Assembly: GCA_002731395.1 (NCBI GenBank)
Contig: PCBQ01000024.1
Span: 22,545 to 53,055, forward strand
Length of the DNA stretch: 30,511 bases
Source: Methanobacteriota archaeon
Lineage (GTDB): Archaea; Thermoplasmatota; Poseidoniia; Poseidoniales; Poseidoniaceae
Direction of reading: 5' to 3'
Part shown: in pieces, positions 1 through 8,578 of the stretch
How positions within the stretch are numbered: position 1 is the first letter of the stretch
Layout: each line of letters starts with the position of its first letter
The notes under the pieces: model-generated
Seen by the model: only the letters and a program-made list of their open reading frames with translations
Databases searched by the model: none
What the model was told of the DNA's origin: nothing
Translations under genes and position numbers: made by a program

Positions 1-3000
1 GTGGCTCCCGGGGGCTACGTCCGTTCCTGCCGCGCTCAAGAAGCAGGAGACACCGGCAGCGCCACCTGGTCCAATCAATACTACCTGGAATACACCGGGA
101 CCTCGATGGCCACACCCAACGCTGCAGGAGCAGCGGCGCTGGTGCGTGAATACCTCGTGGAAATTGCCTTGCGTCCAGAGCCTCAGGGTGCCCTCATCAA
201 GGCCTTGTTGATTCTTGGTGCACAGGACATGGGCACGAGGAACATCCCCAACGATGACGAAGGATGGGGACGCGTCAACCTGCGTGACACCTTGGCTCCG
301 ACCGGTGGACGCGGCATTTGGGTGGACGACCGCTCCCTCTTGTCTTCAACAGGTCAAAGCAAGTCCTACGTGTTCAACGTCAGTGCGTCCAGCAGCCCGT
401 TCAAGGTCGTCTTGGCGTGGTCGGATGAGCGCGGCTCACGGTTTTCAAGCACCCAACTCGTCAACGACCTCGATCTCGAGGTCACCTCTCCTGACGGCAT
501 CACCTACCTCGGCAACGTGTTCAGCAACGGCCGCAGCATTCAGGCCGGCTCTCGCGATACCCTGAACAACGTCGAAGTGGTGCTTATCGACGCTGCTCAG
601 CAAGGCATTTGGGAAGTGAAGGTGAAGGACACCAACCATGCCGGGAGCCGTTCGCAACCGTATTCCATCGCGGTGTCCGGTCAAGGGGTCAACGACCTGC
701 GCCCCGACCCACTCATGGTGCCCACGAGTTTCACCATGGACGTGAGCATCCCCCAAGTCGGGGACCCTGTTTCCATCACCACCGAGGTGATGAACATGGG
801 GAACGTCAAGGCAGAAGCCATCGATGTGGCCCTCTTGGTTGACGGCTCAGAATTGGACCGAACCACGGTGGATTTGTTCCCCGGGTCCATCCGTTCGCTT
901 CCTTGGACGTGGACGCCAACGGTTGCCGGTGCATCGGAAGTCATCGTTCGCGTGGACCCCGAAGACGTGGTGGATGAGGTGCAGGAGAACAACAACGATC
1001 TGGTCACCCAAGTCAACGTCAGCGCACCCGGCGTCAAAGTCTCCGCCGTCAACCCGGACCTTCGCCTGGAATCTTCCATCCAGACCACTTCATCATGGAA
1101 CATCACCCTCACCAACACCGCCCTTCTGGGCACCAATGCTTCCTTGTCCGCGGGAGCCCCCTCACGTATGTCGGACGGTTTTGCGCCTGGATGGTACGTC
1201 GGCCTTACCCTCGCCAACTTCAGCCTCGATGGGCGAGGCGAGGATTACGTGACCGTGACCGCCGTTCATCAGGCTCGTCCGGAACCTGGAAGCTACCTCA
1301 TTCCGCTCACTGGCCTCGACGTTGACAACGGGGTGAGTTATCCCTACAACCTGACCCTCACCGTACCTCCACTTCCCGAGGCCCAGTTTACGCTGGATTA
1401 CAGCGTCGTGCCCGTGCATCCATTGAATTCAACCACGTTCCAGTTCACGTTGACCAACGATGGCAATGGGCCAATCGGATACGACCTCTTCCTCGAATCC
1501 CCGACCGGCTGGTCCGCCGGTTTCGACAACCTCGGCTCAGAACCTGGAGCTTCCTCAGGCTCCACTGGGCTGATGGACAAACAGGCAGCACGAGCGATCA
1601 ACATCACTGTGGTGCCTCCCTCGGTCAAAACCGTGGCCGGAGCCGAACGAACCGTGACCATCATTGCCATCTCGCAAACCGACCCACCCGTGTCGACGTC
1701 GCTGGACGTCCCCATGCAGGTCATGTCGATTCGTGATGTTGGCATCTCTTTGGACTCCAACCTTCCCACGCTGCGGCCTGACGCGACCGTGGGCCTCTTC
1801 CTCAGCCTTGAGAACCGTGGCAACGTCGACTTGGACCTCACGCCGAGTTTCCAGTTGCCCTCTGGCTGGAGCGTTTCAACCGCGCTTGAACCGATCAGCC
1901 TCGGATGGACGGACACCGTGGATGTGGTGTACACGTTGGTGGGCGATGGAAGCGGTCAATCTGGAACGCTCGAGATTCGCTTGAGCGATGCTCAAGGCCG
2001 ATTCACGTGGACGGCGCCTCTTGAGGTCAGGCAGCTGCCCGACCCCACGCTCGATTTCAGCCGCCTCCTGCTCGAGGACGGTTCAGAATACACGACGCCC
2101 TTTGGTTCAGGAAGCCACCCCACCGGTGAAACCCTTCGCTTCGAATGGTTGGTCGGCAACGCCGGCGAGGCTGCGTGGACTCCTTCGGTTCAAGTTGATC
2201 TTGACGCAGGCCTGTTCGGCTCATGCGAAGCTCCTGGTGAGGTGGCGGTAGGTGATTTCCAGGTTGTTGGGTGCGAAGTGGTGCTTCCACCTTCGCTTGC
2301 GGCCAACACCGAACCGTCCTTTTCCGTTGTGCTCAGTGGGGATGGCTTCGAACGGCGCGATGAGGTGACCATGTTGGTCGCTGAGGACCGGCGGCTTGAT
2401 GCAACCCTCGACGGGATCACGGCAGCGACCTCCACAGACGCAGGAACGGTCACGTGGAGCGTGACCAACACCGGCAACATCGCCATTGACGAACGCGTCA
2501 CGCTCGACGTAGCGAAGGGCTGGGACGCCGTCATTGACGGTCCTTCAACGGTCACGTTGGACCCCGGTGCAACGCGAATGCTTCGGGTCACCTACACCAG
2601 CACATTGGGTGGAGAGGTCCCCCTCACGCTTGAGGTCAACAACCTTCGGTTGGAAGGCGACACAACCGCGACGCTCACTTCGCCCCGCTCGGTGGCAGAA
2701 GAAGGGCAGGGCGCGGGCGGCATGACCGCTGTGGTTGGCGCTGCAGTCCTGCTGCTCGTGGCGGTAGGCGTGGTGGTTTTGCGTCAGCTTGGGGCCAAGA
2801 AAGAGCCTGCTCCTGCGCCAAAGATGCCGCTTCCCCTGCCCGCGTTGGCGGCTGCCACTGCTCCCCGTACGGCGGTTGCGCCCGCTCCTGCGCCAGTGGC
2901 CCAACCCGCACCTTCCAACGAAGCCGTGGCCACTGCGCCCTGTTGGGCGTGTCGAGGTACGATCGTTGGCCCCATGCTCGGGTGCCCGTCCTGTGGTGCT

Positions 3001-3090
3001 CGCTTCCACTTGCCAGGCACAGAAGGTTGCCAGCTCCCGGAGACGTGCCCGAAATGCGGTACACCAAGGTCCCAATTCTTGAACGCTTGA
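1..3090 (+). CDS. Subtilisin-like (S8) serine protease, C-terminal part, membrane-anchored with zinc-binding tail (5' partial)
   Basis: Only the end of the catalytic domain is inside the window. The motif GTSMATP, typical of the S8 active-site serine, places Ser35 of the visible part. The catalytic Asp and His must lie upstream, so the gene is 5' truncated by the window edge. Residues about 105-230 resemble the beta-sandwich that follows the catalytic domain in some subtilases (LVNDLDLEV then SPDG). Residues about 238-341 form a CARDB-like domain ending in DEVQENNND. Several NEW3/CARDB-like beta repeats follow to about residue 895. One transmembrane helix lies at about 907-930. After a Pro/Ala-rich linker, a cytoplasmic tail holds eight possible zinc ligands: C981, C984, C995, C998, H1003, C1010, C1016 and C1019. 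The likely role is extracellular protein or peptide degradation by a cell-anchored enzyme. Gene 2 follows 26 bases downstream on the same strand. The family call is firm; the tail's function is unknown. Confidence 0.88.
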   Translation: MAPGGYVRSCRAQEAGDTGSATWSNQYYLEYTGTSMATPNAAGAAALVREYLVEIALRPEPQGALIKALLILGAQDMGTRNIPNDDEGWGRVNLRDTLAPTGGRGIWVDDRSLLSSTGQSKSYVFNVSASSSPFKVVLAWSDERGSRFSSTQLVNDLDLEVTSPDGITYLGNVFSNGRSIQAGSRDTLNNVEVVLIDAAQQGIWEVKVKDTNHAGSRSQPYSIAVSGQGVNDLRPDPLMVPTSFTMDVSIPQVGDPVSITTEVMNMGNVKAEAIDVALLVDGSELDRTTVDLFPGSIRSLPWTWTPTVAGASEVIVRVDPEDVVDEVQENNNDLVTQVNVSAPGVKVSAVNPDLRLESSIQTTSSWNITLTNTALLGTNASLSAGAPSRMSDGFAPGWYVGLTLANFSLDGRGEDYVTVTAVHQARPEPGSYLIPLTGLDVDNGVSYPYNLTLTVPPLPEAQFTLDYSVVPVHPLNSTTFQFTLTNDGNGPIGYDLFLESPTGWSAGFDNLGSEPGASSGSTGLMDKQAARAINITVVPPSVKTVAGAERTVTIIAISQTDPPVSTSLDVPMQVMSIRDVGISLDSNLPTLRPDATVGLFLSLENRGNVDLDLTPSFQLPSGWSVSTALEPISLGWTDTVDVVYTLVGDGSGQSGTLEIRLSDAQGRFTWTAPLEVRQLPDPTLDFSRLLLEDGSEYTTPFGSGSHPTGETLRFEWLVGNAGEAAWTPSVQVDLDAGLFGSCEAPGEVAVGDFQVVGCEVVLPPSLAANTEPSFSVVLSGDGFERRDEVTMLVAEDRRLDATLDGITAATSTDAGTVTWSVTNTGNIAIDERVTLDVAKGWDAVIDGPSTVTLDPGATRMLRVTYTSTLGGEVPLTLEVNNLRLEGDTTATLTSPRSVAEEGQGAGGMTAVVGAAVLLLVAVGVVVLRQLGAKKEPAPAPKMPLPLPALAAATAPRTAVAPAPAPVAQPAPSNEAVATAPCWACRGTIVGPMLGCPSCGARFHLPGTEGCQLPETCPKCGTPRSQFLNA

Positions 3091-3116
3091 GGGATGCGGC
3101 GAGGCGCAGGTCTTTC

Positions 3117-6100
3117 ATGGGAAGGTCTCCACCCCAAGGCATGCACGGGGCGCCGACCGGCACCAAGGCTCGCGCCGTGCTGCTGATTTTCCTGATGCTC
3201 GTCAGCCTCACGCCGATGATTGCACCGGCAGCAGCGGACGGACGTGACGCTAGCATCGTCTTGACCGTGACGCCTTCGACCCTGACCGTCAACCCAGGCG
3301 AATCGGGCGAGTATACTGTACGCGTCTACAACACCGGCTCGAACCCGGTGACCGTCCAGTTGTCGGCCAATGAAGCGCAAACCCAGGAGTGCGGACAGTA
3401 TTCCTCTGTCATCCAACAGATTCCGGGCCCCATTGACGCAGGAAACTACGAAGAGACGACGATGAACGTCACCCTGTCTCAAACCGCGGAAGGTGATTGC
3501 GACACCACGATCACCGCTGCCGCCACCGAACAGCCCGAGCCTCCCGAGCCCCCCGGTCAACCCGCGAACGAGGAACGAACCGTCACCACCGAAGCAGGTG
3601 ATGGTTCAGGCAGCGTGGTGTACGGGGTCGACCTTCGCATGGATGGCCCAGCTGATTTGACTTGGGCGGGAGAAGATCCAGTTGAATGGGACATGGAGGT
3701 TGAAAACACCGGCAGAGCCGAAGCAACGGTCGTGTTTGCCGCCAGCGAGCGTGATGACCCAGGCTGTGCAAGCGTGGACGACTTCTCCATTTCCTTCGAT
3801 CCTTCCTCGGTGAGCGTCGCCAGTGAGGAGACGGAATCTGTCGTCGTGTCCACGACCGTGCCGAACGGCCAAGACGCGGACACCTTCTGCTGGGACATCA
3901 CGGCGACCGTGCAAAACGACCCGTCGCAAAACGCCAGCGACACCGAGGAAATTTCCCTTGAGGTGCCCGAACTCCATACGTGCGAGGCCAGCCTCTCCAA
4001 AACCAGCATCCGTGTCGATCCCGGCAAGCAAGGCCAGGTTCAGGTCACCTTCGAGAATACCGGCAACGCCGAGTGGGACATCAACGTCGCACGGACCGGC
4101 CCAAAGGCGAACTGGGTCAGCGTCGACGGCGCTTCTTCTGGTCTACTCCCTTACGATACCTCCTCGGATGAGCGCTCTTTCACGCTCAACATCGCACCGG
4201 ACGATTCGCTCGACGCGGATTCTGTGTCCACGGTGATCGTTCAAGGCCGAGACGGCGGTACAGTGGCCTGTGAGGCCGAGTTGCGCATCACCTTGGGTCA
4301 AACCAAGGGTGCATCTGTGTCCATCCCGCAGAGCATGATGTCCAACATTGAGCCAGGCAGCTCCCGCACGACCACGGTCAGCGTCACCAACAACGGGAAC
4401 GGGGCCGACAACTTCCGCATCAGTGCCAGTGCACCACCAGGAGGATGGACGGTGTCCTTTGACGTCAGCAGCGTCTCGCTCGGTTCAAAGCACGCCTCTG
4501 ACCGAAGCGCCGACGTGACGATGACGGTCACCGTGCCGATGGATGCGTTGGCCACCGAGCAGGTGGAAATCGTCGTCAGCGTGTTGCCAAATTCAGGGGG
4601 AGCCACGTACGACGAAGCAACAGTACAGGCCACGGTGGCTGAATCGCACGGCATGGACATCGACGCGCCCGTTTCGAATCAGCGCGGTCAAGTCAACGCT
4701 TGGCTGCGTTTCCCCATCACCATCGAGAACGAGGGCAACGTCGACGCAACCTTCCGCTGTGTGGTCATGGACCAAACGCCGAGCGAGTGGACCACGCGCT
4801 TCGTTGACGATCAAGACCAGACGATCATCGAAGTTCAGGTTCCGGCCCGCGGCAGCCTTGACGTTGCGTTGATGGTAAAGGTCGAAGGCGTCGAAGAACG
4901 GGACTCAACAACACTTCGGGTGCGCGTCATCAACCTTGATCACAACGGTGCTCAAGATGAAGACGGGGACGGGCTCCCTGACAACCAGAAAGAGGTCAAC
5001 TTCGTTGCTGAGCGCTTCGACAAGGTCTACAGCATGGACGTCAGGCTTGCCGACGCGTTTTCCGGAGACACACAACGCGTGGAATTGCCCCCTGGCGGTT
5101 CGATGAGCGTCGATCTTTGGGTGCGCAACACCGGAAACGCCTCCATGGACATGGCCGTGTTCGAGTTCAACGGGCTTGAGGGCCTGGCCACGCGCGAGGT
5201 CTTGGTCTATGGTTTGCCCGTGACCGGTCCATTGTACATTCCTGAAGGCTACGGCATTTGGAACGTGGCTGAATCCCGTTTCATGTTTGACGACGCAGGG
5301 GCGCCAATCGTTGAACGGAACGAGGAAGCTGCTCAACTGGCCCAGGTGAACGCAGGGCTGACGGAGAACCTCGAGAATTACGAGATTCGTCCCTATGAGG
5401 TGCTGGTCGAACTGGTCTTGACGGTGAACCCCGGTGCAGAAACAGGGGACGGTGGAGCTTTGGACGTCACGGTGTTGAGTGAAAACAACACCGCGAACCG
5501 AGACGGGCGCATTTCCGTGGTGCTTGACGTTCGTATCATCGAAGACCTTGGTTTTGATTTGACATCGACGCCGTCCAAACTGAACGTGACCTTCCCTGAC
5601 AAAGCCACCTTTGAGGTTGCTGTGGTCAACGATGGAAACGTCCCCACAGATGCTCGTATCTTCGCCTCCGCTGGGGAACGGGGTTGGACGGTGGACATCG
5701 AGGACGACGGCAGTGGTGATTGCCGCATCGAAGAGGGTGATCTGATGTGCCTGTTGCAGCCGGGTGAAGTGCTCATGATCATGGTGGACGTTCGCCCGCC
5801 CTACGGAGCCACCATCGAGGACGAGTTCCGCTTCACGCTTTCCGTCGAACCCAAAGACGGCGGCGTGTTCACCCGCGAAAACGTGGAATTGTCTGTGACC
5901 GGCATTCCTGACGAGGGCTTTTTGGGCCTCGGCTTGACGGCCCAGAGCGTCACCAACATCGGGGTGATTTTCATGGCCGTGGTCGCTCTTGGCGTCATGG
6001 CTCGCGCATCCGGACCGATGCTGGCCGCCCGAAAGGCCGCGGCTGACGTTCGCCGTCGAGAGCAATCGTCGGCTGCAGCAGCCACGGGAGGCTTGTCTGA

Positions 6101-6635
6101 GATGACCCTGGATGCGGACGAATTCATCCCGATGCCCGCGCACAGTCCGGTGCCCGACGTCTCTTGGGGCCTGATTTTCTTCCTTTACGCGCCGTTCACG
6201 CTTGGTATCTACATGCTCTTCTACATCCATCGTCGTGCGGAGGAGCTCAAGCAACACGCCGGGCTTGGCCCGGGTGGAACGAACCACCTCGTGATGATGC
6301 TGGTGCCCGGCCTGAACCTGTACCGCATGATGATGTTCCGCAAGGACGTCATCGCGTTGGAGGACATGACCGGCCATCAAACGGCGTACAGAAGCATCGG
6401 CAGCACCCTTCTCTGGATGTTCCTCGGTTTCATCGTGGTGCCCGGTGCAGGATTCGGCCTCGCTCTCGTTGGAGCCATGATCGCGGGCGGGGAAGGCGCC
6501 CTCGCGATGCTCTTCGTGTTGCCAGGCTCCCTCATTGGACCGATTTCCATCCTCTACACCGTTTACAAGTTGAGCGGCCGCCAACACGATTCCCTCCAAG
6601 CCTCGTGGGCACGCTTCTTCCATGCACAGGGCTGA
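3117..6635 (+). CDS. Large secreted NEW3/CARDB-repeat surface protein with C-terminal DUF4234-like membrane domain
   Basis: This is a 1172-residue protein with a hydrophobic signal segment near the N-terminus (VLLIFLMLVSLTP) followed by Ala-rich cleavage-like residues. About six repeats follow of the type 'PG...V.V.NTGN', where an extracellular beta-sandwich repeat begins after an NxGN turn; they match the COG1470/NEW3 style of archaeal surface proteins. Residues 614-625 (DEDGDGLPDNQK) form a calcium-binding loop of thrombospondin type 3/EF-hand type. A transmembrane helix lies at about 944-962. A basic linker then leads to a multi-helix membrane domain from about residue 1015, with the phrase FTLGIYMLFYIHRRAEEL resembling DUF4234. 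The longer open frame extends upstream into the protease gene, so I chose the ATG at 3117; the ATG at 3141 is the alternative. Function is unknown; adhesion or surface display is plausible. No enzymatic motif was seen. Confidence 0.8.
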   Translation: MGRSPPQGMHGAPTGTKARAVLLIFLMLVSLTPMIAPAAADGRDASIVLTVTPSTLTVNPGESGEYTVRVYNTGSNPVTVQLSANEAQTQECGQYSSVIQQIPGPIDAGNYEETTMNVTLSQTAEGDCDTTITAAATEQPEPPEPPGQPANEERTVTTEAGDGSGSVVYGVDLRMDGPADLTWAGEDPVEWDMEVENTGRAEATVVFAASERDDPGCASVDDFSISFDPSSVSVASEETESVVVSTTVPNGQDADTFCWDITATVQNDPSQNASDTEEISLEVPELHTCEASLSKTSIRVDPGKQGQVQVTFENTGNAEWDINVARTGPKANWVSVDGASSGLLPYDTSSDERSFTLNIAPDDSLDADSVSTVIVQGRDGGTVACEAELRITLGQTKGASVSIPQSMMSNIEPGSSRTTTVSVTNNGNGADNFRISASAPPGGWTVSFDVSSVSLGSKHASDRSADVTMTVTVPMDALATEQVEIVVSVLPNSGGATYDEATVQATVAESHGMDIDAPVSNQRGQVNAWLRFPITIENEGNVDATFRCVVMDQTPSEWTTRFVDDQDQTIIEVQVPARGSLDVALMVKVEGVEERDSTTLRVRVINLDHNGAQDEDGDGLPDNQKEVNFVAERFDKVYSMDVRLADAFSGDTQRVELPPGGSMSVDLWVRNTGNASMDMAVFEFNGLEGLATREVLVYGLPVTGPLYIPEGYGIWNVAESRFMFDDAGAPIVERNEEAAQLAQVNAGLTENLENYEIRPYEVLVELVLTVNPGAETGDGGALDVTVLSENNTANRDGRISVVLDVRIIEDLGFDLTSTPSKLNVTFPDKATFEVAVVNDGNVPTDARIFASAGERGWTVDIEDDGSGDCRIEEGDLMCLLQPGEVLMIMVDVRPPYGATIEDEFRFTLSVEPKDGGVFTRENVELSVTGIPDEGFLGLGLTAQSVTNIGVIFMAVVALGVMARASGPMLAARKAAADVRRREQSSAAAATGGLSEMTLDADEFIPMPAHSPVPDVSWGLIFFLYAPFTLGIYMLFYIHRRAEELKQHAGLGPGGTNHLVMMLVPGLNLYRMMMFRKDVIALEDMTGHQTAYRSIGSTLLWMFLGFIVVPGAGFGLALVGAMIAGGEGALAMLFVLPGSLIGPISILYTVYKLSGRQHDSLQASWARFFHAQG

Positions 6636-6663
6636 GTTTTCTCGGCGCTGATTTTCGTGATAT

Positions 6664-6700
6664 GAAAGCGGCGAATTTTCACCTATTTCGTGCCGCTTTC
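6664..6700. repeat. Perfect 9-bp inverted repeat with 19-base loop
   Basis: GAAAGCGGC at 6664-6672 is the exact reverse complement of GCCGCTTTC at 6692-6700. It lies just after the stop of the large surface protein and 140 bases before nuoA. It could be a transcript-end hairpin for the upstream gene or a regulator-binding site. The loop is T-rich, but no long T-tract follows the stem, so I do not call a terminator. Confidence 0.6.
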
Positions 6701-6740
6701 CGATTCACCTGCCCCGTTCTTGGCAGGGGCGACGTGTCCC

Positions 6741-6758
6741 TTTTAGGACTCCCTAAAA
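6741..6758. repeat. Perfect 7-bp inverted repeat, possible operator
   Basis: TTTTAGG at 6741-6747 and CCTAAAA at 6752-6758 are exact reverse complements separated by four bases. The 18-base palindrome is AT-rich in a GC-rich neighbourhood and overlaps the best promoter-like element upstream of the nuo operon. This is what an operator for a dimeric regulator would look like. No regulator is known from the window. Confidence 0.5.
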
Positions 6759-6760
6759 AT
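6752..6760 (+). promoter_or_regulatory. Candidate TATA-like element for the nuo operon
   Basis: CCTAAAAAT is the most AT-rich A-box-like stretch before nuoA. With the usual archaeal spacing of about 25 bases, transcription would start near 6781. That would leave a leader of about 60 bases before nuoA, or a leaderless start on the small ORF at 6781. The match to a consensus TATA box is weak, so this is a suggestion. Confidence 0.3.
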
Positions 6761-6780
6761 CTGGAAAATTGGGAACGCTT

Positions 6781-6843
6781 ATGGTGGGACCACAGGTGGA
6801 GAAATCAAGGGAGCGTATGCGTTCCCCTGGGGTCTCACAATGA
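6781..6843 (+). CDS. Possible 20-codon leader ORF overlapping the nuoA start
   Basis: An ATG at 6781 opens a 20-codon frame ending at the TGA at 6841-6843. That TGA overlaps the nuoA ATG (6840-6842) as ATGA, the same overlap style used between internal genes of this operon. The predicted peptide is short and basic in the middle (EKSRERMRS). The ATG sits where transcription would begin if the A-box at 6752-6760 is real, so it could be read as a leaderless start and couple translation into nuoA. Such a short frame can arise by chance. No homology is recognised. Confidence 0.25.
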   Translation: MVGPQVEKSRERMRSPGVSQ

Positions 6844-7307
6844 CCGGCGTGACCACGGTGACCGACGCCTACCTTGCGGTCGGACTGATGACAGTGGTTG
6901 GCTTCCTCCTTCCCTTCGGCGCTTTTCTCACTTCGTACTTCGTTCGCCCCCGGACAGACAGGTCTCAGCCGCACAAGACCACATCGTACTTGCTGGAAGG
7001 CTACGAGGCCGACCACAGCCTCTACCCTCGCCGCTTGTCCACGTATGAGTGTGGCTCGGAACCCGTTGGCGACGCCATGATTCAGTTCCACTTCCAGTAT
7101 TACTGGTATGCGCTGATCTTCCTGGTTTTCGACGTCGCGTTCATGTTCATGGCGCTCGGCGGTTTCGTCATCAACGACGCCACGGCCACCACCGACGGTG
7201 ACCTCGGCACGGCCATCAGCCGACTGCTCGTGCTGGCGGCCTTTTTCTCCATCATGACGCTGGGCGTCTGGCACGTGTTCCGCAAGCGCGGACGCATCTA
7301 CATCTGA
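6840..7307 (+). CDS. nuoA: Complex I-like subunit A (NuoA/FpoA)
   Basis: A small membrane subunit of the proton-pumping complex I-like oxidoreductase; it borders the quinone cavity with NuoH and NuoJ. It is 155 residues with three transmembrane helices (about 12-36, 84-112 and 126-146). The family signature YECGSEP at residues 69-75 includes C71, and the conserved stretch FHFQYYWYALIFLVFDVA follows. The TM1-TM2 loop is somewhat longer than in the usual 120-147-residue family members. It is the first gene of the operon. There is no convincing Shine-Dalgarno sequence before the ATG at 6840, unlike the downstream genes, so it may be read from a short leader or by coupling to the small ORF just upstream. 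nuoB starts nine bases after its stop. Confidence 0.95.
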   Translation: MTGVTTVTDAYLAVGLMTVVGFLLPFGAFLTSYFVRPRTDRSQPHKTTSYLLEGYEADHSLYPRRLSTYECGSEPVGDAMIQFHFQYYWYALIFLVFDVAFMFMALGGFVINDATATTDGDLGTAISRLLVLAAFFSIMTLGVWHVFRKRGRIYI

Positions 7308-7316
7308 GGCGAAGAC

Positions 7317-7910
7317 ATGAGCGATCCAGGACAAAACTACGCCGCGTTCAACAGCTCGGCCCTGCTCGACTTTGTTGGCGACGTGACCGATGAATCGCTG
7401 AAGGCCACTCGCCTGAAGCAATTCCTGTCGGTGCTTGCTGGCCGCTTCTTCAACTGGGCCGGTCGCAAATCGCTGTTCACCCTCCACCTCGGCATCAAGT
7501 GCTGCGCCATCGAAATGGCCGCATCAGCCATCCCTCGCTTCGACGCTGAGCGCTTCGGTGTCATTTTCCGCTCCTCGCCCCGCCAGAGCGACGTCTTGCT
7601 GGTCAACGGGCCGGTGTCGAAGAAGTTCGCCGACCCCATCGTCCGCCTTTGGGAGCAGATGCCTGAACCCAAGTACTGCATTGCTATGGGTGAGTGCGCC
7701 ATTTCCGGCGGCCCGTACTTCCAGTCCTACAACATCCTCGAAGGCGTGGACACGGTCATTCCGGTCGACGTCTACATTCCCGGATGCCCACCTCGTCCAG
7801 AGGCGCTGATTGACGGCTTTGGCTTGTTGCGCGAGAAGATCATCCGCATTGGCGGCGCCCCAGACGCCGGCCGTGCCGGTGAGAAGCCGCTTATCGTTGG
7901 GGAGGATTGA
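7317..7910 (+). CDS. nuoB: Complex I-like subunit B (NuoB/FpoB), cluster N2 subunit
   Basis: The peripheral subunit carrying the terminal [4Fe-4S] cluster N2, which passes electrons to quinone. At 197 residues it shows the complete ligand set: the tandem cysteines C62-C63 in GIKCCAIEM, C127 in MGECAISGG, and C157 in GCPPRPEA. The first 40 residues form a variable N-terminal stretch, followed by the typical core (RSSPRQSDVLLVNGPVSKK). Length and motif spacing are normal for the family. It lies between nuoA and nuoC; its stop at 7910 is two bases before the nuoC ATG, and the GGAGG at 7901-7905 inside its end serves nuoC. Confidence 0.97.
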   Translation: MSDPGQNYAAFNSSALLDFVGDVTDESLKATRLKQFLSVLAGRFFNWAGRKSLFTLHLGIKCCAIEMAASAIPRFDAERFGVIFRSSPRQSDVLLVNGPVSKKFADPIVRLWEQMPEPKYCIAMGECAISGGPYFQSYNILEGVDTVIPVDVYIPGCPPRPEALIDGFGLLREKIIRIGGAPDAGRAGEKPLIVGED

Positions 7911-7912
7911 GC

Positions 7913-8566
7913 ATGGGCATGAGCATCAGCGCCGAACAGAACGCTGCGGCCGTGGCCGCCGCGGTGACCGCCTCTGAAGAGGCGTGGTCGGCCCTTGGCG
8001 TGGTGGCTGAAGCGGTCAATCACTCTGCAGGCCACGGCTTTGCTTTCCTTCGCCTCACCGTGCCTGCGCCCCACGTGCTCACCGTAGCCAAGGGCCTCAA
8101 GCACGACATGGGCGTCAACTATTGCTCGATGGTAACGGGCACCCATTTTCCTGAAGGTGACGAACACCGTGGCTGGGAAGTGGCCTATCACCTCCAACGC
8201 ATGCCGGTGATCAACCCCGACCCAAACACGTCGCACGTCCTCGTCGCTGGCGATTTGTCGGGGATGAGCATGCCGATCGAAATCGAGATGCTCGTACCCT
8301 TGCCCCAAGGCGACGACCCTCGCGTGCCCAGCGTTCAGTCCGTTTGGCGCGGTGCGGACTGGAACGAGAAAGAAACGTGGGATTTGGTGGGCATCAAGTT
8401 CGACGGCCACGAGAACATGTTCCGTGTGCTGAACCCCCACGACAGCCCGGAAGGATTTCACCCGCTGCAAAAGCAGCACAAAATTCGCTACCACGACTTC
8501 AACGAAATGTACGATGACGCCCAAGGATTCGTTCGTAAACCGGTCGATGAGGGCCGGGTCAAGTGA
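7913..8566 (+). CDS. nuoC: Complex I-like subunit C (NuoC/FpoC, 30 kDa-type)
   Basis: A peripheral-arm structural subunit that contacts NuoB and NuoD. It is 217 residues. The C-terminal signature is clear: SVWRGADWNEKETWDLVGIKF then DGHENMFRVL, matching the 'W..AnW.ErE.wDl.GI.F.gH' family pattern. I chose the ATG at 7913 because GGAGG ends eight bases upstream; the TTG at 7907 would overlap the nuoB stop and lacks a proper site. It is separate from NuoD, as in archaea and unlike the NuoCD fusion of enterobacteria. The 12-base gap to nuoD contains a strong GAGGAGGG. Confidence 0.95.
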   Translation: MGMSISAEQNAAAVAAAVTASEEAWSALGVVAEAVNHSAGHGFAFLRLTVPAPHVLTVAKGLKHDMGVNYCSMVTGTHFPEGDEHRGWEVAYHLQRMPVINPDPNTSHVLVAGDLSGMSMPIEIEMLVPLPQGDDPRVPSVQSVWRGADWNEKETWDLVGIKFDGHENMFRVLNPHDSPEGFHPLQKQHKIRYHDFNEMYDDAQGFVRKPVDEGRVK

Positions 8567-8578
8567 GGAGGGATCACC

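Noticed and set aside
4905..6623. Long minus-strand open frame (572 codons) opposite the surface repeat protein
   Set aside because: The translation is low-complexity and His/Glu/Arg-rich without domains. It is a mirror effect of codon bias in the real plus-strand gene, which has clear repeats and a signal peptide.
6664..6700. Intrinsic terminator
   Set aside because: The hairpin has no T-tract right after it, and archaeal termination does not depend on such hairpins; it is kept only as an inverted repeat.
6164..7048. Plus-strand open frame of 294 codons between the surface protein and nuoA
   Set aside because: It overlaps the end of the surface protein and the start of nuoA in a different frame, and crosses the palindromic gap. 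No domain was recognised.
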